Assembly (NCBI GenBank): GCA_964550025.1
Contig: CAZJYI010000053.1
Coordinates: 3,754 to 67,753 of the forward strand
Direction: 5' to 3'
DNA length: 64,000 nucleotides
From: CAZJYI01 sp964550025
GTDB taxonomy: Bacteria > Verrucomicrobiota > Kiritimatiellia > UBA8416 > CAYOBW01
The notes under the pieces were generated by a model, which saw only the letters and a program-made list of their open reading frames with translations, did no database searches and was not told where the DNA came from. Positions 60,907-64,000 of this stretch are shown piece by piece; the first letter of the stretch is position 1, and the number at the start of each line of letters is the position of its first letter. The position numbers and the translations under genes are program-made.

Positions 60907-63087
60907 ATGGACAACCCGACGGGTAGCGTTTTCACAGCCCTCACGTTCCTCCTGGCGACGACCCCCGCATGGCGTGCGGGGGGGGCGCCCGAATGGAGGC
61001 GAGCGGGCAACGACTTCTCGATCTCCGAGATTCGCCCTCAGTGCGGGTCGATCACGAAGGAGAAGATCGACCCGGCGCAATGGAAACCGGTCGACCAGTC
61101 GAATCTGGCGGTACAGCTTGACAGCGCCCCGCTCCTGAAGGTGGTGGACGCAGCTCCCTCACCCGAACGCTGCTGGGTCGGCCGGCGACCCTACCTCGTT
61201 CCCAATCCTGACGGCACGTCCTGGGACATGCTCTACCCCTACTACAACAAGTACGGCGGAACCCAGGAAGTCGTCATTCACGACTTCGGCACGGGCCGGA
61301 CGCGCAAGCAGATCCTCAGCGGCGGGAAAGGCGATTCGCCGCTCACGAAGAACCGGATCGGTTTCCACATGCAACCTTCATTCTACGCCGACGGCAAACT
61401 GATCTTTGAAATGTACGGGGCGCTCATGTTCGTGGTCTACGATCCGGCAGAGGACGCGTTCGTTCACGGTGTCAAACCGTACGGCGACAGCGTCATCAAC
61501 GGCCGCTGCGTGCTGGGGGACGACGGGATGATCTACGGCGTCGGTTGGCCCAAAGACAAGAGCGGTTTTGTCGCCCATCGCTTCAACCCGAAGACGTACG
61601 AGGCGCAGCGCTTCGACACCTTCGGTCCGCCGAACGAACACCGCCGTGAACTGTACCGGAGAGTCTGCATGCTCGGCGACTGGATCTATGCGGCCATCGG
61701 GGCTCGCCCATGGCATCTCGTCGCCTTCAACTTCGGAACCGGCGAGGGACGCCTGCTGGCCGCGACCGAAGCGATCATCGGCGACCACAACACGATCGGC
61801 ATGACCCGCGTGAAAGGCGGCTTGAACGGCCACATCCGCAACGCGGCTTCCGTCGCCGGGATCAAGGATTTCGACCGCAAGGAGTTTGCGTTCTGGTTGC
61901 ACGACGGCGCAATCCACCCACGAACGAACGACGTCCCGCCATGGTCGGACACGCCCGTTCAGCAGGATCGGAGACCGCGCTTCGCTTGGGCACGCGAGTT
62001 CCAGGTCTGGCCGCGCGGCTTCACGCCTCCGGCGCCGCCGCCCTTCATCGAGGAGGATTCCGAAAAGCCGGACGCGGACGGGCGCGTCGCACTCCGCTAC
62101 CGGCAGGGCGGCGAGGAGGAATGGCAGACGTTGGAGTACCGGGTCAACCTGTACCCAGGCATTGTGCGGCTGCTGACCGAGCTCAACGACCACGTCCTGT
62201 TCGCCACCGACGAAGGATACGGCCAACACGTGTTCTACGACTTGAAAGCCGGCGCGCTGAAGCGCATAGGCGGAACCATCAGCCCTTACTCCATCGGCTT
62301 CCTGCGCAACCGGCTCTACGTGTCGGGCTACCCGGGCTCACAGATCGTCGAGTACGACTTCAGCCGCCCGCTGGGTCTTAGGCAGGCGATTCCGAATCCC
62401 AAGCGGCTCGGACACCCGAAGAGCGACACGCACATCCCGCTGGGCGGCACGATCGGGGGCGCTGACGGGCGCGTGTACAACGGAGGAACAACGGCCGGGC
62501 GCCGACGTATCGGCGGCGGACTTGGCTGGTATGACACGGCGACCGGCGAGCTGGGCGGCTTGCCGTTGGACGGTCACCGCGTGTTCTGGATGGCCAGCGC
62601 TGCCGACGCGCGCTACGTCGTGCTCTCCAGCAAATGCGAAAGCCAGGGTTTGCTGTTTGTGTGGGACACGCAGACGCACAGCTTCCTTCATCGCGTCAAT
62701 CCGCCCCAGGGGGCCACGCGGCCGGGACCGATCGTCGAAGCGCTGCCGGGGCTGGTCATGGGGCATACCGTCGGCACGGGAGACGTGCCGTTTCTCTACG
62801 GTTTCGACCCGGCGTCCGGCCAAACGCTCTGGACGAAACGGGTCCCCTCCCCGCCAGTCACCTCCTTCTCCCAGGTCCGCCGGCAGGCCTACACTTTCCG
62901 CCGCGGGCCCAACGGTCTCATCTGGAGCTTCTTCGGTAACACGCTCGTGCGGATCGACCCGTGCAACGCACACGTCGAACCCGTCGGCCGCCTGCCCGAC
63001 GGCACACACCCCGCCCAACTCGCGTTCACGGGGGGAAAGGTGTTCCTGGCCGGAGGAAAGCGGGTGCGCCGGATCGAGCTGCCGTAA
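60907..63087 (+). CDS. Large secreted beta-propeller protein
   Basis: The 726-residue product has a signal-like N-terminus (SVFTALTFLLATTPAWRAGG) and recurring blades such as IYGVGWPKDKSG, WIYAAIGARPWHLVAFNFGTGEGRLL, HVLFATDEGYGQHVFYDLKAGALKRIGG and LLFVWDTQTHSFLHRVNPP. It has no recognised catalytic motif. It may be a glycan- or sulfatase-associated surface protein, since it follows a sulfatase, but this is inference from position. Confidence 0.65.
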   Translation: MDNPTGSVFTALTFLLATTPAWRAGGAPEWRRAGNDFSISEIRPQCGSITKEKIDPAQWKPVDQSNLAVQLDSAPLLKVVDAAPSPERCWVGRRPYLVPNPDGTSWDMLYPYYNKYGGTQEVVIHDFGTGRTRKQILSGGKGDSPLTKNRIGFHMQPSFYADGKLIFEMYGALMFVVYDPAEDAFVHGVKPYGDSVINGRCVLGDDGMIYGVGWPKDKSGFVAHRFNPKTYEAQRFDTFGPPNEHRRELYRRVCMLGDWIYAAIGARPWHLVAFNFGTGEGRLLAATEAIIGDHNTIGMTRVKGGLNGHIRNAASVAGIKDFDRKEFAFWLHDGAIHPRTNDVPPWSDTPVQQDRRPRFAWAREFQVWPRGFTPPAPPPFIEEDSEKPDADGRVALRYRQGGEEEWQTLEYRVNLYPGIVRLLTELNDHVLFATDEGYGQHVFYDLKAGALKRIGGTISPYSIGFLRNRLYVSGYPGSQIVEYDFSRPLGLRQAIPNPKRLGHPKSDTHIPLGGTIGGADGRVYNGGTTAGRRRIGGGLGWYDTATGELGGLPLDGHRVFWMASAADARYVVLSSKCESQGLLFVWDTQTHSFLHRVNPPQGATRPGPIVEALPGLVMGHTVGTGDVPFLYGFDPASGQTLWTKRVPSPPVTSFSQVRRQAYTFRRGPNGLIWSFFGNTLVRIDPCNAHVEPVGRLPDGTHPAQLAFTGGKVFLAGGKRVRRIELP

Positions 63088-63099
63088 CGGCGACCGCAC

Positions 63100-63125
63100 G
63101 TAGCGCCGGCTTTCAGCCGGTGACA
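63100..63125. repeat. REP-like hairpin, copy 2
   Basis: Identical over 26 bases to 50663-50688, with the GCCGGCTTTCAGCCGG hairpin. It lies 13 bases after the stop of the propeller gene. Confidence 0.75.
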
Positions 63126-63291
63126 GTTGCGCGGGTGTCCGACCAGCGCGGCGGCGTATCTGTCACCTGCTCCTCAGATCGTGCGGAGTGCCTACATGCG
63201 TTCAAGACGGGAATATGTCCGATCTGAAAGCACTCCGGTGAGAGTGAGGATGGGTCTTGCCACCCAAGAGCCGGTCAACTAGACTGAAGAT

Positions 63292-63615
63292 ATGAATGCG
63301 GATACCGTCATGAAGCATGTGCGCGAGGTCGTTGACCAGGTTGTCGTGCTCACGCACCCGCGACGTGTCATCCTATTCGGTTCCGCGGCCAACGGTCGCG
63401 TCGGACCGGAGAGTGACCTGGACTTCCTCGTAGTTGTTCCGGAAAACGAAAGCGTCGACGAACTGACGGATCGTCTCAACATGCAGGTCCGCAACAGGCC
63501 GATGCCGTGCGACTTCGTTGTTGTTACGCAGTCCATGCTCGACAGAAACCGCGACAACCCCGGGCTCGTCTACGGCACCATACTTGCGCAGGGGAGAGAA
63601 ATCTATGCCGCCTGA
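63292..63615 (+). CDS. mntA: MNT-family minimal nucleotidyltransferase (antitoxin-like)
   Basis: The 107-residue product carries the nucleotidyltransferase motif VILFGSAANGRVGPESDLDFLVV (G-S followed by D-x-D). It is the MNT half of an MNT-HEPN pair, in which MNT enzymes have been shown in other bacteria to AMPylate and silence the HEPN toxin. Its TGA at 63613-63615 overlaps the ATG of the HEPN gene by 11 bases. Confidence 0.85.
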   Translation: MNADTVMKHVREVVDQVVVLTHPRRVILFGSAANGRVGPESDLDFLVVVPENESVDELTDRLNMQVRNRPMPCDFVVVTQSMLDRNRDNPGLVYGTILAQGREIYAA

Positions 63616-64000
63616 GGCACCAGAGGCTGGGGTCTGCCCAAGATTGGCTGCGGCATGCAAGAGGCGATCTGGCCTTGGCTCGCGTGAGAAAAACCAGGAC
63701 GCTGCTCTATGAGCACTTGTGCTTCCATGCACAGCAAGCGGCAGAGAGGGCCACCAAGGCAGTCCTGGTGCACCATGGTATCCAAGTACCCAAGAGCCAC
63801 GATCTGGCCTATCTCCTCGACAAGTTGCCCGACGGTGTCGCCACTCCGCCAATTCTCCTCAAGATCCCTGTGCTGACGAAATATGCCGTCCAGCGGCGCT
63901 ACCCCGGTGAGCGGCCTCCGCTAGAGTCGAAGCACCGTCGTCGTGCTGTGCGCCTGGCGGAAAGAACAGTCGCATGGGCAAGCATGGAAACTGGGGAAGC
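63605..64000 (+). pseudogene. hepT: HEPN partner (HepT-like), frameshifted and cut by the window edge
   Basis: From the ATG at 63605 the frame reads MPPEAPEAG, then goes out of register and stops at 63712. One base over, a typical HEPN sequence continues: SAQDWLRHARGDLALARV, YEHLCFHAQQAAERATKAVL, then YAVQRRYPGERPP. Removing one G from the GGGG at 63629-63632 joins the two frames exactly. It may be a real mutation or an assembly error. The final residues lie beyond the window. Confidence 0.8.

Overview
The window is GC-rich bacterial DNA, most likely from the PVC superphylum (Planctomycetota / Lentisphaerota / Verrucomicrobiota) or a neighbouring phylum. Lipopolysaccharide genes (lptB, lptA, an lptC-like gene, kdsA, kdsB, rfaE1) point to a Gram-negative envelope. 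LL-diaminopimelate aminotransferase, a DUF1501 protein beside a DUF1549/DUF1553 protein, a DUF3160 protein, a Tat-type sulfatase, a GH29 fucosidase and several PQQ-like propellers fit that group. The phylum is inferred from gene content only.

Layout. 1-13.5 kb is one long minus-strand housekeeping run, in transcription order: dnaX, ybaB, recR, yggS, an AsmA-like membrane protein, rfaE1, kdsB, kdsA, lptC, lptA, lptB, hpf, hprK, ptsH, ptsI and a partial ahcY. It joins lipid A-core synthesis and export to a regulatory PTS branch (EI, HPr, HPr kinase) with no sugar EII in view. 13.8-19.8 kb holds tadA, an FMN reductase-like gene, a long helical-repeat membrane-anchored protein, dapL and purC. 20.0-24.2 kb is a small accessory island: a P-loop ATPase translationally coupled to a protein with a conserved N-terminal domain plus six 40-residue TPR units, facing a HEPN protein with an intact R-x4-H motif and a zinc ribbon. 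24.3-45 kb is mainly secreted and polysaccharide-related genes (LamG-like, GH29, lipoprotein, PPC-domain protein, DUF1501, DUF1549/1553, propellers, cupin, DUF3160). 42.7-49.1 kb is a three-gene operon of two paralogous secretins around an outer-membrane barrel protein. 49.2-52.4 kb has a glycerol-1-phosphate dehydrogenase-like gene, a B12/radical SAM gene with an unusual cysteine spacing, and a DUF296 protein. 52.5-63.1 kb has a lipoprotein gene interrupted by an in-frame TGA, a huge propeller protein controlled (predicted) by a neighbouring ArsR-like repressor with two matching operators, a sulfatase and another propeller. The right edge carries an MNT-HEPN pair whose HEPN gene has a one-base frameshift.

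The most striking non-coding feature is a set of intergenic arrays built on a seven-base period. At least seven sequence classes occur (for example TGATCAC/TGATAAC, AGATCTG/AGATTTC, TTCGAAA, GAATGAT, TGGACTA, GACTCGC). Many are arranged as inverted arms, and several supply the stop codon or the apparent N-terminus of the adjacent gene. On top of these there are four short inverted-terminal-repeat elements resembling MITEs and two REP-like families.

No rRNA, tRNA, CRISPR array or transposase gene was seen.
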